A stretch of DNA of 6,104 nucleotides from Planctomycetes bacterium RIFOXYC2_FULL_41_27. Lineage in GTDB: Bacteria; Planctomycetota; Brocadiia; Brocadiales; Brocadiaceae. The DNA is taken from assembly GCA_001828645.1 (NCBI GenBank), contig MHZD01000039.1, forward strand, positions 1-6,104, in the 5' to 3' direction. The notes beneath the pieces are model-generated. The model saw only the letters and a list, made by a program, of their open reading frames with translations, had not been told where the DNA came from and did not search any database. Positions 5,377-6,104 of the stretch are shown here, piece by piece (the first letter of the stretch is position 1; every line of letters starts with the position of its first letter). Both the position numbers and the translations under genes were made by a program.

Positions 5377-5486
5377 AGTTCACCACGGATTTTCACGGAA
5401 TTACCCAATAAGGTAAAGGCTAAGAGCATCCTCCAACCTCTGACTTTTAACCTTCAGTGATTTTCTTTTCATTTCCGTGGTGAACT
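5377..5486. repeat. palindromic intergenic element with 13-bp perfect ends
   Basis: AGTTCACCACGGA (5377-5389) and TCCGTGGTGAACT (5474-5486) are exact inverted repeats enclosing 84 nt. The interior also folds partly: GGT-AAAGGCTAAGAG (about 5412-5426) against CTCTGACTTTTAACC (about 5438-5452), imperfectly. The left end continues as TTTTCACGGA (5390-5399), repeating part of the terminal motif. There is no open frame. The form resembles a REP/MITE-like dispersed palindrome of the CACCACGGA type that recurs in many genomes; no target duplication is evident. As RNA it would form a long stem between the flavoprotein and DUF547 genes and could act as a stabiliser or partial terminator. It lacks a T-run on the + strand. 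Confidence 0.7.
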
Positions 5487-5505
5487 CTTGCAAATAGAGG
5501 TGAAA

Positions 5506-6104
5506 ATGAAGTTTTTTACATTCATGCTAGTCTTGATGATAACTTGCGGTGCGGCAACGACTGTTAATGCATCTGAAAATGATAATCCAGACTCCGCATT
5601 CGATGGCGTTTTGAAGCGTTATGTTTCAAAAGACGGATTAGTTAACTACAAGGAATTAAAGGAAGATAAAGAGTTTAATAGATATATTGAATATCTCTCC
5701 ACAGCAGACACAGATAAACTGCCATCCAATGATCATCGCCTGGCTTTCTGGATAAATGCTTATAACGCATTTGTTTTAAAAGGTGTATTAGACGAGTATC
5801 CAATAAAGAGTGTCCTTGATGTGGGCTGGCTGCCTCACAGTTTTTTTATGCGAAAAACATCTAAGACACAGCATGGAAATATTACCCTGCGGGAACTGGA
5901 AAATAAAAAACTCAGAGAAGTTTTTCAAGAACCGAGGGTGCACTTTGCCATTAACTGTGCGTCAATGAGTTGCCCGAAATTATTAACAGAATCCTATAAG
6001 GCTGGAAAACTAGAAGAGCAATTTGAAACGCAGGCAACATCCTTTATTAATGACAAAAGCAAGAATTATCTGGATAAGGAAAACCGTATCTTATATCTCT
6101 CTTC
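5506..6104 (+). CDS. exported DUF547 family protein, 3'-truncated by the window
   Basis: The frame opens at ATG 5506 with a good ribosome site (GAGG, 5497-5500) and is still open at the window end after 199 codons. A signal peptide is clear: MKFF, a hydrophobic core (about 5-18) and a likely cleavage after VNA (residue 22). A Cys at 14 sits in MITC, a poor lipobox, so a lipoprotein is less likely. The mature part carries the DUF547 hallmarks: LAFWINAYNAFVLKGV near residue 79, then EPRVHFAINCASMSCPKL around 144-161, with two conserved Cys and a His. The family is often compared with papain-like or transglutaminase-like folds, but no activity is established. Members commonly lie beside TVP38 and MerA-like genes, as here. 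The palindromic element separates it from the upstream flavoprotein gene, so it may have its own transcript. Confidence 0.88.
   Translation, partial: MKFFTFMLVLMITCGAATTVNASENDNPDSAFDGVLKRYVSKDGLVNYKELKEDKEFNRYIEYLSTADTDKLPSNDHRLAFWINAYNAFVLKGVLDEYPIKSVLDVGWLPHSFFMRKTSKTQHGNITLRELENKKLREVFQEPRVHFAINCASMSCPKLLTESYKAGKLEEQFETQATSFINDKSKNYLDKENRILYLS

Noticed and set aside
5506..5571. Lipoprotein signal on the DUF547 protein (Cys14)
   Set aside because: The residue before the Cys is Thr in MITC, which fits the lipobox poorly, whereas a standard signal peptidase I site (VNA, residue 22) is clear.

Overview
The window is a low-GC (roughly 40% by eye), densely packed bacterial segment with every recognisable gene on the + strand. 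The gene set (DUF3047, a TIGR04283-type glycosyltransferase, a zinc-binding anti-sigma factor with its ECF sigma factor, a TVP38/DedA-type membrane protein, a MerA-like flavoprotein, DUF547) fits a Gram-negative environmental bacterium. The AT-rich, transposase-free style would suit an anammox planctomycete (Brocadiales) or a deltaproteobacterium/Nitrospirota-like organism. No phylogenetic marker is present, so this assignment is a guess.

Layout. Positions 1-205 hold the 3' end of a DUF3047 gene. A family-2 glycosyltransferase follows (271-960), and one base after its stop codon lies a possible 38-residue membrane peptide (962-1078). A stand-alone receiver-domain response regulator occupies 1130-1501. 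The 256-base gap at 1502-1757 is the most interesting part. After a short perfect inverted repeat it carries what reads as a class I cyclic-di-GMP (GEMM-I) riboswitch aptamer at about 1552-1638, followed by structures that could act as its expression platform. The ECF sigma factor gene (GTG start, 1758-2300) and its anti-sigma factor gene (2304-3173) come next, separated by 3 nt. A TVP38/TMEM64 membrane protein gene (3184-3876) begins 10 nt later, then a MerA-like FAD/NAD-linked disulfide oxidoreductase gene (3928-5358). A non-coding stretch of 147 bases contains a long palindromic element with perfect 13-bp ends (5377-5389 / 5474-5486). The window ends inside an exported DUF547 protein gene (5506 onward).

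How they may work together (inference). The sigma/anti-sigma pair would sense a signal outside the cytoplasm: the anti-sigma factor has a cytoplasmic HxxxCxxC zinc domain, one membrane helix, and an outer domain with a duplicated module and a CGSC pair. The riboswitch would make expression of this switch depend on cyclic-di-GMP. The tightly spaced membrane protein and flavoprotein genes are probably co-transcribed with it. TVP38, MerA-like oxidoreductase, DUF547 and TIGR04283 glycosyltransferase genes recur together in many bacteria, so the flanking genes may belong to one functional neighbourhood whose biochemical role is not settled.
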